A DNA stretch of 64,000 nt from an uncultured Selenomonadales bacterium (GTDB taxonomy: Bacteria > Bacillota > Negativicutes > Acidaminococcales > Acidaminococcaceae): assembly GCA_900315345.1 (NCBI GenBank), contig OMYP01000002.1, forward strand, positions 1 through 64,000, in the 5' to 3' direction. The stretch's first letter is position 1. Each line of letters opens with the position of its first letter. Position numbers and translations under genes: made by a program. This document shows positions 52,528-61,479 of this stretch, in pieces. The notes under the pieces are model-generated. The model saw only the letters and a list, made by a program, of their open reading frames with translations. It searched no databases and had not been told where the DNA came from.

Positions 52528-54549
52528 TTACCGAAACCAGATTTCTATTTTTGCTCCCGGCTCCGCCGCCGAACCGCCGGCAGGCCTTTGCTTATAGGCC
52601 TTTCCGGAACCGTAGGGTTCCAGGATCATCTGTCCCTTCTCCAGCTGTTCCGTAATGGCCCTGGCGTCAAATCCCGTGAAATCCGGAATGATCCACTTGT
52701 TGCCTTCCTGCTTAAGGGCCGGCACCGGCGCCGCCGGTTTTTGCGACTGCCCCGGTTTCACATGGGCCTCAAAGCTGGGAAGTCCTTCGCTGCTGCTGGG
52801 CTGTATGCCCTTGGCCACCAGTATCTGCTGGAGGGTATCCCGGAAGATAGGCGCCGAGACCTGGGATCCGTAAAAGGCTCCCCGGGGCGTATCCAGCATG
52901 ACCAGCATGGCGTACTGGGGCTTATCAGCCGGCACAAAACCGACAAAGGATGCAATATATTTTCCCGGAGCGTACCCGCCGCCCTCGGCAATCTTCTGGG
53001 CAGTACCGGTCTTCCCGGCGATACGGTAGCCTTTGATCCGGGCCGTTTTACCGCCACCCTCGCTGACTACCTTTTCCATCATGGTGCGCATCTGGGATGC
53101 CACTTCCGGCGTAATAACGTTCCGTACCACCTGCTTTTTCCCTTTCCGGATCACTTCCCCGTTAGGAGCCACGATACGGTCAATAATATAGGGACGCAGC
53201 AGTTCGCCTCCGTTGGCGATGGCGCAGATGGCCCGCAGTTCCTGCAGCGGGGTGACTGCAATACCCTGGCCGATGGCCAGCGTGGCGATATCCGGTTCGT
53301 ACATATTCTTCGGATCGTACAGGATGCCGTCTTCTTCGCTGGGCAGCTCAATGCCTGTGGCCGTACCGAAACCGTATTTTTTGGCCCAGTCTATCTCTTT
53401 TTGGGCTCCCAGCTTCATCCCAAGCTGTACCATGCCGGTGTTAATGGAATATTTAATAACATCCTCAAATTTTACCAGTCCCATACCGCTGCCGTCCCAG
53501 TTACTGATGACCCGGTCCGCGATGCGGATGGAACCTGTGTCGTTCACCGGGGTATCCGGCGTGATCAGGCCTTCCGAAAGGCCCATGGTCCCAACGATAG
53601 GTTTAAATACTGAGCCCGGTTCGTAAATGATGGAGATGGCCCGGTTCAGCCAGTTGGCTGCCGGATATTCCCCGAAATTATTGGGATCAAAGGTTGGCCG
53701 GCTGCCCATGGCCAGGATCGCCCCCGTATGGGGATCCATGATCAGTACCGCCGCCCCCGCCGAATGGGTCCGCTTCATGGCGTCATCCAGGGCGTCCTCA
53801 ATGACAAACTGCATCTTGCTGTCAATGGTCAGATAGACCGTGGACACCATGGTCTTTTCTTTCGTCTCTTCCGGGTCAGTATTTTTATCGGCAATGATCC
53901 TTCCCATGGCATCGGTCTTAAAGGTCTGCCGGGTCTCCGCCCCTTTCAGGATGCTGTCCAGGGCCAGTTCCAGGCCGGACAGGCCGCTGTCGTCCGTTCC
54001 TACAAAGCCCAGCACCTGGGCCGCCATGGATTTTTTCGTATAATACCGTTTACTTTCGGAAATAAAATGCAGGCCGGCCAGCTTATGATCCTTAATGATC
54101 TTAACGACCTTTTCATAGTCTTTGGGTTCCAGCATGCGTTTGACCCATACAAACTGGCCTTTCAGCGTAAAATCTTCATATAATGCCGCCTCGCTGATGT
54201 TCAGCACGGGAGCCAGCTGTTGGGCAGCGATGCGGGCAATGTCCCGGACCTCCCCGCCTTTTCCGGGTTTTGCGCTTTTGTTCATCTCATCCGGGTTCAC
54301 ATAAAGGGAATGGACCATGATGCTGACCGCAAGCTCTTCCCCGTTCCGGTCCACGATGCGTCCCCGGGGCGTATGCCGTTTTATCTTTTCCGTAACCTGG
54401 GTCACAGCCCGTTTTCCCAGCTCCGTTCCGCTGATGACCTGTATCCACAACAACCGGACCGCCACCAGCAGAAAGGCTCCCAGGATGATATATCCTACCA
54501 GCATCAGCCGTTTCCGGCTGTCTCCCAGCGTAAATTTCGTCTTTTTCAT
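52528..54549 (-). CDS. ftsI: Class B penicillin-binding protein (FtsI/SpoVD-like) with PASTA domain
   Basis: A transpeptidase that crosslinks peptidoglycan at the septum. One N-terminal anchor (about 15-38) precedes the pedestal domain and the transpeptidase domain with the three active-site motifs: SVFK (S313 to K316), SIN (368-370) and KTG (513-515). Residues ~605-673 form a single PASTA domain (WIIPDFTGFDARAITEQL), as in SpoVD and Gram-positive PBP2x relatives. Its start overlaps the end of the ftsW-like gene by 4 bp, so it is translationally coupled to its cognate SEDS glycosyltransferase. Confidence 0.95.
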   Translation of the reverse strand: MKKTKFTLGDSRKRLMLVGYIILGAFLLVAVRLLWIQVISGTELGKRAVTQVTEKIKRHTPRGRIVDRNGEELAVSIMVHSLYVNPDEMNKSAKPGKGGEVRDIARIAAQQLAPVLNISEAALYEDFTLKGQFVWVKRMLEPKDYEKVVKIIKDHKLAGLHFISESKRYYTKKSMAAQVLGFVGTDDSGLSGLELALDSILKGAETRQTFKTDAMGRIIADKNTDPEETKEKTMVSTVYLTIDSKMQFVIEDALDDAMKRTHSAGAAVLIMDPHTGAILAMGSRPTFDPNNFGEYPAANWLNRAISIIYEPGSVFKPIVGTMGLSEGLITPDTPVNDTGSIRIADRVISNWDGSGMGLVKFEDVIKYSINTGMVQLGMKLGAQKEIDWAKKYGFGTATGIELPSEEDGILYDPKNMYEPDIATLAIGQGIAVTPLQELRAICAIANGGELLRPYIIDRIVAPNGEVIRKGKKQVVRNVITPEVASQMRTMMEKVVSEGGGKTARIKGYRIAGKTGTAQKIAEGGGYAPGKYIASFVGFVPADKPQYAMLVMLDTPRGAFYGSQVSAPIFRDTLQQILVAKGIQPSSSEGLPSFEAHVKPGQSQKPAAPVPALKQEGNKWIIPDFTGFDARAITEQLEKGQMILEPYGSGKAYKQRPAGGSAAEPGAKIEIWFR

Positions 54550-55763
54550 CGGAAGGGCCTCCCGCTTCTGCCTGAGGATACTACCCGCAGCCGGCCCTCT
54601 TCTACAGGGGGCAGTCCTGCCGCGATCCGCTCTTCCATAATTTCACGGGCGCATTCGCTGCGATATACGGAAACCACAAGGCCCAGGGCAAACATATTGG
54701 CCAGCAGGGACGTTCCGCCGTAGCTGATAAAAAGCAACGGTACCCCGATGACAGGCAGTACGCCGGTAACCATGGCCATATTGGCCGCAGACTGGCCGAT
54801 CAGGAACATGGTAGAGCCCGCTACCAGCAGATATCCCTTCCGGTCCTTCGTATTCATGGCAATACAGAAGAGGGCCCGGGCCAGAATCAGAAAACAGGCA
54901 ATCAGGAAGAGGGCGCCTACATAACCCCATTCCTGGCAGAAAATGGCAAAAGCAAAATCCGTATGGGCTTCCGGCAGGAAAAAGAATTTACCGGAGCCCT
55001 GTCCCCAGGGCAGCCCCGTCAGCCCGCCGCTGCCGATAGCGGTCAGTGACTGGGCCATCTGGTATCCGCCTCCCTGTGCGTCTTTCCAGGGGTTCAGCCA
55101 CAGGGCGAACCGGGCCCGGCGGTATGGCGCCATAAGGGCCAGAGCGCCGATTGCTATTCCTATGAGCCCGATGTAAGTAACCTGCCGCATGGGGATCCCC
55201 GCCAGGAAATACATGCCCAGCATCAGGCTGAATACGATGGTAGCCGTACCCATATCGGGCTGAAGAAAGATCAGTCCCGCAAAAGCCAGGGCTATGAGCA
55301 GAGCCTGATTGGAAGGATAGCCCAGCAGGCTTACCTTCAGTCCCCGCTGAAGCCGGTCCCCCAGATAGGATGCCGACATCAGAATGACCGAGACTTTCGC
55401 GATCTCTGAGGCCTGCAGTGAAAATCCGCCGATATAGATCCATCGCCTGGAACCGTTGACCACGGTCCCGATACCCAGCGTAGCCGCCAGCAGCAATATG
55501 GTAACGACTGCAATGACCATATAGAACCGGGGGCTCATGAGACGCTTATAATTCAGTTTAAACCCCGTAAACCAGAATACCGCAAGACCCGCAGCCGCAT
55601 ATCCGATGTACCGGATCAGGAAATGATACTGGTTCCCTGTCATAGCTTCCGCCGTAACAAAGCTGGCGCTGAACACATTGATACAGCCTATGCCCATAAG
55701 AAGGACCATAAGCGTGATAATGGCATCTTTCGGATTTTCCCACAACATGAAACGTTCTCGCAT
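54546..55763 (-). CDS. ftsW: SEDS-family peptidoglycan polymerase FtsW (SpoVE/RodA family)
   Basis: A membrane protein of about ten helices (405 residues) of the SEDS family. Landmarks: NGSRRWIYIGGFSLQASEIAKVSVIL (the conserved Trp-Ile and Glu region near residue 115), FLQPDMGTATIVFSLML with the essential-type Asp near 170, and the loop with GSGGLTGLPWGQGSGKFFFLPEAHTDFAFA near 255, all read as separate neighbouring blocks. Pairing with a PASTA-bearing FtsI by a 4-bp overlap favours the division enzyme over RodA. Confidence 0.95.
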   Translation of the reverse strand: MRERFMLWENPKDAIITLMVLLMGIGCINVFSASFVTAEAMTGNQYHFLIRYIGYAAAGLAVFWFTGFKLNYKRLMSPRFYMVIAVVTILLLAATLGIGTVVNGSRRWIYIGGFSLQASEIAKVSVILMSASYLGDRLQRGLKVSLLGYPSNQALLIALAFAGLIFLQPDMGTATIVFSLMLGMYFLAGIPMRQVTYIGLIGIAIGALALMAPYRRARFALWLNPWKDAQGGGYQMAQSLTAIGSGGLTGLPWGQGSGKFFFLPEAHTDFAFAIFCQEWGYVGALFLIACFLILARALFCIAMNTKDRKGYLLVAGSTMFLIGQSAANMAMVTGVLPVIGVPLLFISYGGTSLLANMFALGLVVSVYRSECAREIMEERIAAGLPPVEEGRLRVVSSGRSGRPFR

Positions 55764-55844
55764 GGTTTATCGTTTCCTCACAAATAAAAGAACCGTATAA
55801 CTGTTAATCTATATTCCGGAGACAGTACCCGTTCCCCCAATTGC

Positions 55845-56558
55845 TTATTCCCGTTCCGCCGGTACGGCAGGACGGATATTTTTCGGGGAGCGGGTCTCCA
55901 CCTTCCCGCAGTCAGCCGTAAACACGGCTTCACAATAATTGATAGGAGTCCCAAGGGCGCTGAATTTTTTCTCATATTCCGTCTGCACTTCGTTGGGATA
56001 GGAACTGTTATGGAGATCATAGGAAAGACCGCGGATCTCCATTCCGAAAGCGCGGAACTCTTCTACGGAAAAATCAAACAGTTTCCGGTTGTCCGTCTTA
56101 AAAAACAGGCGGCCGCCGGGACCCAGCAGCTTATAGTACAGGCCGAGGAAATTCCGGTGGGTCAGCCTCCGTTTTGCCTGTTTTGCCTTGGGCCAGGGAT
56201 CGCTGAAATTAAGATAAAGGGTCCTTACTTCCCCCGGAGCAAACCAGTCCTCCATAAACGCAGCGTTGCCGCTGATAATAACTACATTGCCCAGCCCGGT
56301 TTCCATTGCCTTTTTTGCAGGATAATAGGCAATATCCGACTGGGTCTCGATTCCGATAAAGGCCTTTTCCGGATGGATTTGAGCCATGCCGGTTATAAAA
56401 CCGCCTTTGCCGCACCCGATCTCCAGGCACAGCTCCTTGCCGGGGAACCGTTCCTGCCAGTGCCCTCTGCAACATTCCATTCCGTCATTGATAAGCATGC
56501 CTGCCGCAATAACCTCAGGCAGTGCTTTTTCGATCCAGGGCTTCTTCCGTAAACGCAT
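55845..56558 (-). CDS. trmB: tRNA (guanine-N7)-methyltransferase TrmB
   Basis: TrmB methylates G46 in the tRNA variable loop using S-adenosylmethionine. The SAM-binding start LCLEIGCGKGGFITGMA (near residue 42), the family NFSDPWPKAKQAKRRLTH (near 118) and the C-terminal region with SSYPNEVQTEYEKKFSALG are all typical; 237 residues is a normal length. It begins one base after the stop of the upstream AAA+ regulator, so the two are co-transcribed, though no functional link is known. Confidence 0.96.
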   Translation of the reverse strand: MRLRKKPWIEKALPEVIAAGMLINDGMECCRGHWQERFPGKELCLEIGCGKGGFITGMAQIHPEKAFIGIETQSDIAYYPAKKAMETGLGNVVIISGNAAFMEDWFAPGEVRTLYLNFSDPWPKAKQAKRRLTHRNFLGLYYKLLGPGGRLFFKTDNRKLFDFSVEEFRAFGMEIRGLSYDLHNSSYPNEVQTEYEKKFSALGTPINYCEAVFTADCGKVETRSPKNIRPAVPAERE

Positions 56559-56559
56559 G

Positions 56560-58458
56560 TCACTTACCTTTTTTCTCTCTCCCCTGTTCCGGCCCCAGCT
56601 CGTATTTCTTCAGATAACGGTATAACGTTACCCGGCTGACGTCAAGCATGGTGGCCAGCCGGGAAATATTTCCACCGGCCGCTTTCCACACGGAAATAAA
56701 GGAGTCTTTATCATATTTCCAGGATCTTTCCATTGTTCTGTCTACCGGCATCTTGATATCTTCTTCTTCGATAATGCTGCCCGGAACATGGAAAAACGCC
56801 CTTTCAATAACACCCTGCAGCTGCTTGATGTTACCGGGCCAGCTGTAACCTGTCAGCACCTGCAGCGCGTCCGGCGTCAGACGTTTCTGGGGCACGTTAT
56901 ACTGGGCACTCATTTCAGCCAGTATATGGTTTGTAAGAACTGCTATATCCTTGACCCGTTCCCGTAACGGCGGTATCCTCACAACAGTACCAAGTACCAG
57001 GTCAAACAGGCTGTGACTGAAAAGTCCCTTATCCGCCAACCGTTTCAGATTGCTGTCACAGGCAGCGATGACACGTATATTCAGCTTTTTCCTTTCTGCC
57101 GAACCACGCACCGGCAAACCGTTTTGCAGCGCGTCTGCCACCCGGTCTCCCAATTCTACCGGCATCTTTTCCACTTCATCAATGAACAGAGTGCCTCCCA
57201 TGGCAAGTTCCAGTTTCCCGGCGCACGGCAGCCCGTCTCCGTCTGTCCGTCCGAAAAATTCTTCTTCCATAGTATCCACAGATTCATCTGAGCATTTAAC
57301 CACGATCAGGGGCGCTGCAGCCCTGGGACTGGCCTGATGGATACCGTGGGCCAACCGCTGCTTTCCGGTTCCCGGTTCCCCCTGGAGAAGGATGTTATTG
57401 TCCAGACGGGCAATGCGTGTGGCCTTATGCTGCAATGAAAGAAATTCCGCTGTGTCCCCAACCATGCTGTACAGGCTGTAACGGCTGCTGTATCCGGTAG
57501 CATGGGCTATCGTTGTCTTCAGATCCTCAATGGACATGGAAAGGATGACAGCCCCATCCACACTGTCGCCTATCCTGACGGGCAGTGTCGTTGTTACATC
57601 CTCATAGGTACGTTCCTGCGTGATCCAGGTAATTTCCCTGCGATAGGAGGGTTTCCCGGACAGCGCCCTCCGGACAGGTATATGTTCATAATTAAGAAAT
57701 ACATCGGCCAGGGATGTTTTTCCGTCCAGCCGCCTTCTTCCGTTCTCATTGCAATACTGGATCTTTTCGTCCCGGTTCAGCCAGAACACACTGACAGGCA
57801 TCTCATCCAGGACCATTCTCTGCACACTCTGGGAAATGAGCATCTCCAGATACCGCTCTACCGAGTATTTCATGGTCAGGAGAAGGGACAGCAGAAGATC
57901 GTAGGGAAGTTCGTTCTGATCAACCGAGCAAAAAGACAGGATATAACGGATTTTTCCCTGCACGCAGATAGGAGCGCTGCAGGCGTCCCCGTTATGGCTT
58001 TCCCGGATCCACATTTCCGGCCCGAACATCAGGAACGGCACGTTATGTTCCCGGGCTACGCTGATACTGGATGTACCCACATCGCTTTCAAGGACCCGTA
58101 TACCCTGAATATCGTCAATGGCCCGCTGGAAAAAAGGCATGGCGTAATTTTTGATGACGTATCCGTTTTCATCGATCAGCAGCATGCTCAGGTTATGGGT
58201 ATTGAAATGCTGTTTGTTCTGCTCATACAGCCCGTCAACATATTCAACCACCTGTATATGTTCTTTCTGATGTTCAATGAGCTGCTCATTAGTCAGACGG
58301 TTCATCTTGGGCATGGTCTCATGGGGTATCCGCATATTCCGGCACCGCTGCCAGGATTCCGCCACCCACGGGTGCACATTGGGATCCAGGATCCCCTCAT
58401 CCATAAATTTATTGTAATAAGCCGTAAGTTTTTCCTTGTTTCTTTTTTCACGAATCAT
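56560..58458 (-). CDS. AcoR-like regulator: GAF-PAS-AAA+-Fis, with degenerate sigma-54 contact motifs
   Basis: Residues ~50-210 look like the GAF-type sensor of AcoR/DhaR proteins, ~215-320 like a PAS domain, ~330-570 like the AAA+ domain of bacterial enhancer-binding proteins, and ~585-622 like a Fis-type HTH (GGNISRLATMLDVSRVTLYRYL). Walker A (GEPGTGKQ, 360-367) and Walker B (TLFIDEVE) are present. However, where EEFFG is normally followed by xxxGAFTGA, the sequence reads RTDGDGLPCAG, and both arginine fingers of the FRxDLxxRL motif are replaced (FSHSLFDLV, 480-488). The protein therefore probably does not activate sigma-54 polymerase; it may work as a sigma-70 repressor or activator, as TyrR does. 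It is followed directly by trmB. Confidence 0.88.
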   Translation of the reverse strand: MIREKRNKEKLTAYYNKFMDEGILDPNVHPWVAESWQRCRNMRIPHETMPKMNRLTNEQLIEHQKEHIQVVEYVDGLYEQNKQHFNTHNLSMLLIDENGYVIKNYAMPFFQRAIDDIQGIRVLESDVGTSSISVAREHNVPFLMFGPEMWIRESHNGDACSAPICVQGKIRYILSFCSVDQNELPYDLLLSLLLTMKYSVERYLEMLISQSVQRMVLDEMPVSVFWLNRDEKIQYCNENGRRRLDGKTSLADVFLNYEHIPVRRALSGKPSYRREITWITQERTYEDVTTTLPVRIGDSVDGAVILSMSIEDLKTTIAHATGYSSRYSLYSMVGDTAEFLSLQHKATRIARLDNNILLQGEPGTGKQRLAHGIHQASPRAAAPLIVVKCSDESVDTMEEEFFGRTDGDGLPCAGKLELAMGGTLFIDEVEKMPVELGDRVADALQNGLPVRGSAERKKLNIRVIAACDSNLKRLADKGLFSHSLFDLVLGTVVRIPPLRERVKDIAVLTNHILAEMSAQYNVPQKRLTPDALQVLTGYSWPGNIKQLQGVIERAFFHVPGSIIEEEDIKMPVDRTMERSWKYDKDSFISVWKAAGGNISRLATMLDVSRVTLYRYLKKYELGPEQGREKKGK

Positions 58459-58576
58459 CTTGCCTGTCCTTCTTTCCCTCCAAATTAAGGAACCACTGAT
58501 CAGTCAGCATCTGTACTTTCCGAAGTATCTGCCACTGACAGCGCGTCAACGTCTTCCGGCACGGCGGAAGCATCCG

Positions 58577-59980
58577 TTATCTTCCCGTCAGTATCCTGCG
58601 GGCCGTATAATACCGGGGGCCCCAGTAACTGTCAGTCAGATCGCTGAGCATAACTCCCCTGGAACTGGTAGCGTTCCAGAATTTATTATTTCCTGCATAT
58701 ATTCCTACATGGGAAGCACCCGGTTCATAAGTGGTAAAAAACACCAGGTCCCCCGGCTTCAGGGCTTTTCTGGAAACGTACTTTCCTTCCAGGGCCTGGG
58801 TATCCGCCGTCCTTGTCAGCCGTATCCCGTTCTTTGCAAATACGTACTGGACGTAGCCGGAACAGTCAAACCCGCTGGGAGTTGTACCTCCGAAAACGTA
58901 CCTGACTCCTTTGTACTGGGCCGCCGTCTTCAAGATTTTGGTAGTGGCAACGTTTCCGCCGTATTCTTTCGCTTCCACCTGGAACTTCAGCTCTTCGTAG
59001 GTAGCGTTGTCCAGGTTGCCTGTTTCTTTCAGTTTATATTTTTTCTGGAATTTCCGAAGGGCCTTACGTGTCGATTTTGTAAAACGTCCGTCGGTCTCGT
59101 CCGGGTCAAACCCCAGTTTGAGAAGGTATTGCTGGGCCTGTTTGATCTTCCAGCCCTTATCCCCAACCTGGTAAACGGATTTTACCTGTTCCTGCTTCTT
59201 CTCTTTCCCGGGCGTTTTTTCCCGTTCCTTTTCTTTTTCCTTTTTCTGCTTTCCCGTCTCCCAGCCCGGAGGCTTCGTGGGAAGCTTCGCTGCTGCGACA
59301 CCGGTTGCAACAGGCTTCGCGGGTTCCGCTTTTGGTACGGGCTTTACTGCCGGCACCGCAGGGTTCACCGGTTCCGCTTTCGGTACGGGCTTTACTGCCG
59401 GCACCGCCGGTTTTACCGGCTCCGTTTTCGGTACGGGCTGCACCGCTGGCACCGCCGGTTTCACCGGTTCCGTTTTCGGTACGGGCTTTGCCGCTGGCAC
59501 CGCCGGTTTCACCGGCTCCGTTTTCGGCACGGGCTTTGCCACCGGCACAGCTGGTTTTACCGGCTCCGTTTTCGGTACGGGCTGCACCGCTGGCACCGCC
59601 GGTTTCACCGGTTCCGTTTTCGGTACGGGCTGTACTGTCTGTACTGCAGGTTTCACTGGTTCCGTTTTCGGTACGGGCTGTACTGCCGGTACCGCAGATT
59701 TCACCGGTTCCGTTTTCGGTACGGGCTGCACTGTCTGTACTGCAGGTTTTGCCGGTTCCGTTTTTGCAGCGGGCTGTACCGCCGGTGTTTTTGTCTTAAC
59801 TACTACATCCCCGGGCATCCCTTTGGGTACGCTCTGGTTTCCCGTGATCCGCGATCCATCTGCCTTATGAGGCATATTGGCAATTACCGGGGCAGCCATT
59901 ACCGCCGGCTGCAGGCATCCCATATATAACACAGCCAGCAGTCCGATCATCAGCTTTCCGGCTATTTGCTTTTTTCGCAT
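58577..59980 (-). CDS. Secreted NlpC/P60 endopeptidase with PG-binding domain and Pro-rich repeats
   Basis: A signal peptide (about 1-30) is followed by ten tandem 16-residue repeats of the form KTEPVKPAVPAVQPVP (73-232), a Lys/Glu-rich linker, a PG_binding_1 domain (about 272-335: GWKIKQAQQYLLKLGF and DGRFTKSTRKALRKFQ), and an NlpC/P60 domain (about 345-467). The catalytic cysteine is C373 in FDCSGYVQYVF and the histidine H424 in SHVGIYAG; the third position, often His, is N436. It should cut stem peptides in peptidoglycan, with the repeats acting as a wall-spanning spacer. A promoter overlapped by a palindrome precedes it. Long open frames on the opposite strand are by-products of the repeat composition. 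Confidence 0.93.
   Translation of the reverse strand: MRKKQIAGKLMIGLLAVLYMGCLQPAVMAAPVIANMPHKADGSRITGNQSVPKGMPGDVVVKTKTPAVQPAAKTEPAKPAVQTVQPVPKTEPVKSAVPAVQPVPKTEPVKPAVQTVQPVPKTEPVKPAVPAVQPVPKTEPVKPAVPVAKPVPKTEPVKPAVPAAKPVPKTEPVKPAVPAVQPVPKTEPVKPAVPAVKPVPKAEPVNPAVPAVKPVPKAEPAKPVATGVAAAKLPTKPPGWETGKQKKEKEKEREKTPGKEKKQEQVKSVYQVGDKGWKIKQAQQYLLKLGFDPDETDGRFTKSTRKALRKFQKKYKLKETGNLDNATYEELKFQVEAKEYGGNVATTKILKTAAQYKGVRYVFGGTTPSGFDCSGYVQYVFAKNGIRLTRTADTQALEGKYVSRKALKPGDLVFFTTYEPGASHVGIYAGNNKFWNATSSRGVMLSDLTDSYWGPRYYTARRILTGR
59285..59764 (-). repeat. Ten tandem 48-bp repeats within the NlpC/P60 gene
   Basis: Each 48-bp unit encodes one 16-residue Pro/Lys/Val-rich repeat. The central units are nearly identical at the DNA level; the first and last are degenerate (AKPVATGVAAAK at the end). 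The unit length is a multiple of three, so copy-number change would keep the frame. Confidence 0.9.
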
Positions 59981-60058
59981 AAAACCACTCCACTGCCATA
60001 TTTACATTTTTTAAAAATTGCTTTTCATCTTATAACATTTAAAACACTTTTTAATTGT

Positions 60059-60089
60059 ATTATATAACAGTTTACACTTCATTGTAAAC
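60059..60089 (-). promoter_or_regulatory. Promoter of the NlpC/P60 gene with palindrome over the -35
   Basis: On the minus strand TTTACA (60083-60088) and TATAAT (60059-60064) are 18 bp apart. A perfect inverted repeat GTTTACA-6-TGTAAAC (60070-60089) covers the -35 and the upstream half of the spacer, a usual repressor position. Confidence 0.65.
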
Positions 60090-60224
60090 TTTTCCCCTTT
60101 CATTTTATCAAGATTTTTTTCTGCCGGCAGCTTTCCCGTTCACAGAAAAAACGTTTTTTTATGTTACCATGTGACAACAGGCAAAAAATGTACTACAATC
60201 GTATCAGGAAGGTACTGTTTATTT

Positions 60225-61145
60225 ATGAAAAAATTTTGTATGCTGTGTGCATTGCTTTGCATTTTATTTACAACAGCCTGCAGCAGCCCCAAAACAACAG
60301 AAAAGGATATAAAATTGCAGGGACAGACCGAAGCGGTCTGGTACACGGTGAAAGCCCCTGTGGAAGGAGAGATCCGGGGTCTGATCCTGGATAAAGGGGA
60401 ACGGATCCGGAAAAGCCAGCCCCTGTTCGGCCTTGGCACACAGGATGCCAGCCCGGAAGTGGAAAAAGCGGCCACAGAACTTGCCAGAGTCCAGGCACAG
60501 CTGAACCGCGCCTCCCGGGAAAACAATGAAAGGGAACGGGCATCGGCCGTTGCAGCCCTGCAAACTGCCCAAAGCGAAGTGCAGACGGCGGAGCAGAGTT
60601 ATGCAAAGATGCAGCGGCTGTTTGCCATTGGCGGCGTCAGCCGGCAGAAAACGGAGCAGGCACGGCTGAATCTTGAAGCAGCCAACGCCGGCCTTGCTGC
60701 CGCACAGGCCCGTTTGCAACAGGTAAGCCGGGAGTATACGCCGGAAGAGCTGGAAAAACTGAAACAGGACGTAGAGCAGGCCAAAACCGCCTATGACGCA
60801 ACGGTCCTTACCGTGGAGGGCAGTGAAATTGCCAGCCCTGCGACCGGAATCGTAAAGGAAATTTTAGTTAAGAACGGCGAACAGGTCCAAAAAGACCAGC
60901 CTGTAATGAAACTTCTGTCCTCTACGGAATGCACTGTAAAAATCAGCGTGTCCCTTTCCGATCCCCGCATAAGGGAAGGCACGGAAGCCACCGTTACCCC
61001 GGCTGGAAGCAAAAAATCCTTTCCTGCCGTTATCCGCCAGGTGGGGCAAAACAGCCTGGTCCTGTTCTCCGACAGGAAACCGGAAGACCTTCCGGAAGGA
61101 GCCTCTGTAGACGTCAGGATTAATGTTAAAGGAACCGCCGATTAA
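60225..61145 (+). CDS. HlyD-family periplasmic adaptor lipoprotein
   Basis: A 306-residue exported lipoprotein with lipobox LFTTACSS (Cys18-19 region). The layout is that of a membrane-fusion protein: a biotinyl-lipoyl half (VKAPVEGEIRGLILDKGERIRKSQPLFGL), a long alpha-helical hairpin (about 65-190, Ala/Glu/Gln-rich coiled coil), the second lipoyl half (IASPATGIVKEILVKNGEQVQKDQPVMKL) and a beta-barrel start (VKISVSLSDPRIREGTEATV). No transporter partner gene is adjacent, so the pump it serves must lie elsewhere. The ATG of MKKFCML is chosen for the signal peptide and an AGGAAGG site 12 bases upstream. Confidence 0.87.
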   Translation: MKKFCMLCALLCILFTTACSSPKTTEKDIKLQGQTEAVWYTVKAPVEGEIRGLILDKGERIRKSQPLFGLGTQDASPEVEKAATELARVQAQLNRASRENNERERASAVAALQTAQSEVQTAEQSYAKMQRLFAIGGVSRQKTEQARLNLEAANAGLAAAQARLQQVSREYTPEELEKLKQDVEQAKTAYDATVLTVEGSEIASPATGIVKEILVKNGEQVQKDQPVMKLLSSTECTVKISVSLSDPRIREGTEATVTPAGSKKSFPAVIRQVGQNSLVLFSDRKPEDLPEGASVDVRINVKGTAD

Positions 61146-61198
61146 ATGAGGGCCGTTTCCCACTGTTTTTGATTACCTGTACCAAAACCCAAAATAAA

Positions 61199-61232
61199 AA
61201 ACTCCCGCCGTTTCGGCAGGAGTTGTTTTTTT
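61199..61232. terminator. Bidirectional terminator shared by the HlyD-like gene and tRNA-Gly
   Basis: ACTCC-GCCG pairs with CGGC-GGAGT around a TTT loop. On the plus strand TTGTTTTTTT follows; on the minus strand TTTTTTATTTT follows, directly after the tRNA 3' end. Confidence 0.88.
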
Positions 61233-61233
61233 A

Positions 61234-61307
61234 TGGAGCGGGCAATGGGAATCGAACCCACCTCTAAAGCTTGGGAAGCTTTCATTCTACCAATGAACTA
61301 TGCCCGC
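61234..61307 (-). tRNA. tRNA-Gly (anticodon CCC)
   Basis: Read on the minus strand the 74-nt sequence folds into a full cloverleaf: 7-bp acceptor GCGGGCA/TGCCCGC, D arm GTTC-ATTGGTA-GAAT, anticodon stem AAAGC/GCTTT with loop TTCCCAA (anticodon CCC), T arm GTGGG-TTCGATT-CCCAT, discriminator T and an encoded CCA. A consensus promoter lies about 40 bp upstream and a terminator immediately downstream, so it is transcribed alone. Confidence 0.97.
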
Positions 61308-61345
61308 AATAGTATGTACACTGCTGTTTTAAAGGGTACTGTAAA

Positions 61346-61374
61346 ATAATAGCATGTTTTGGGAAATTTTGCAA
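61346..61374 (-). promoter_or_regulatory. Promoter of tRNA-Gly
   Basis: TTGCAA (61369-61374) and TATTAT (61346-61351) are 17 bp apart on the minus strand, and TGC precedes the -10 hexamer. Confidence 0.8.
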
Positions 61375-61479
61375 CACCGGACTTGCAAAAGCACCGGTCA
61401 AACGAATTTGCGGACCATGGAAAAAAGAGTTTAAGGAACAGCTGATCGATTTCTGTTTCCTGAGGAAGTGACAATTTTT

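Noticed and set aside
59285-59764. Possible CRISPR array
   Set aside because: The units are contiguous 48-bp in-frame coding repeats with no unique spacers and no cas genes nearby.
58436-59929. Long Arg/Phe/Tyr-repeat open frames opposite the NlpC/P60 gene
   Set aside because: The repeats are the reverse reading of the 48-bp units; the minus-strand frame has signal peptide, PG-binding and NlpC/P60 domains.
61234-61307. tRNA-Gly as an integration site
   Set aside because: No duplicated tRNA 3' end, integrase gene or composition change is seen beside it.
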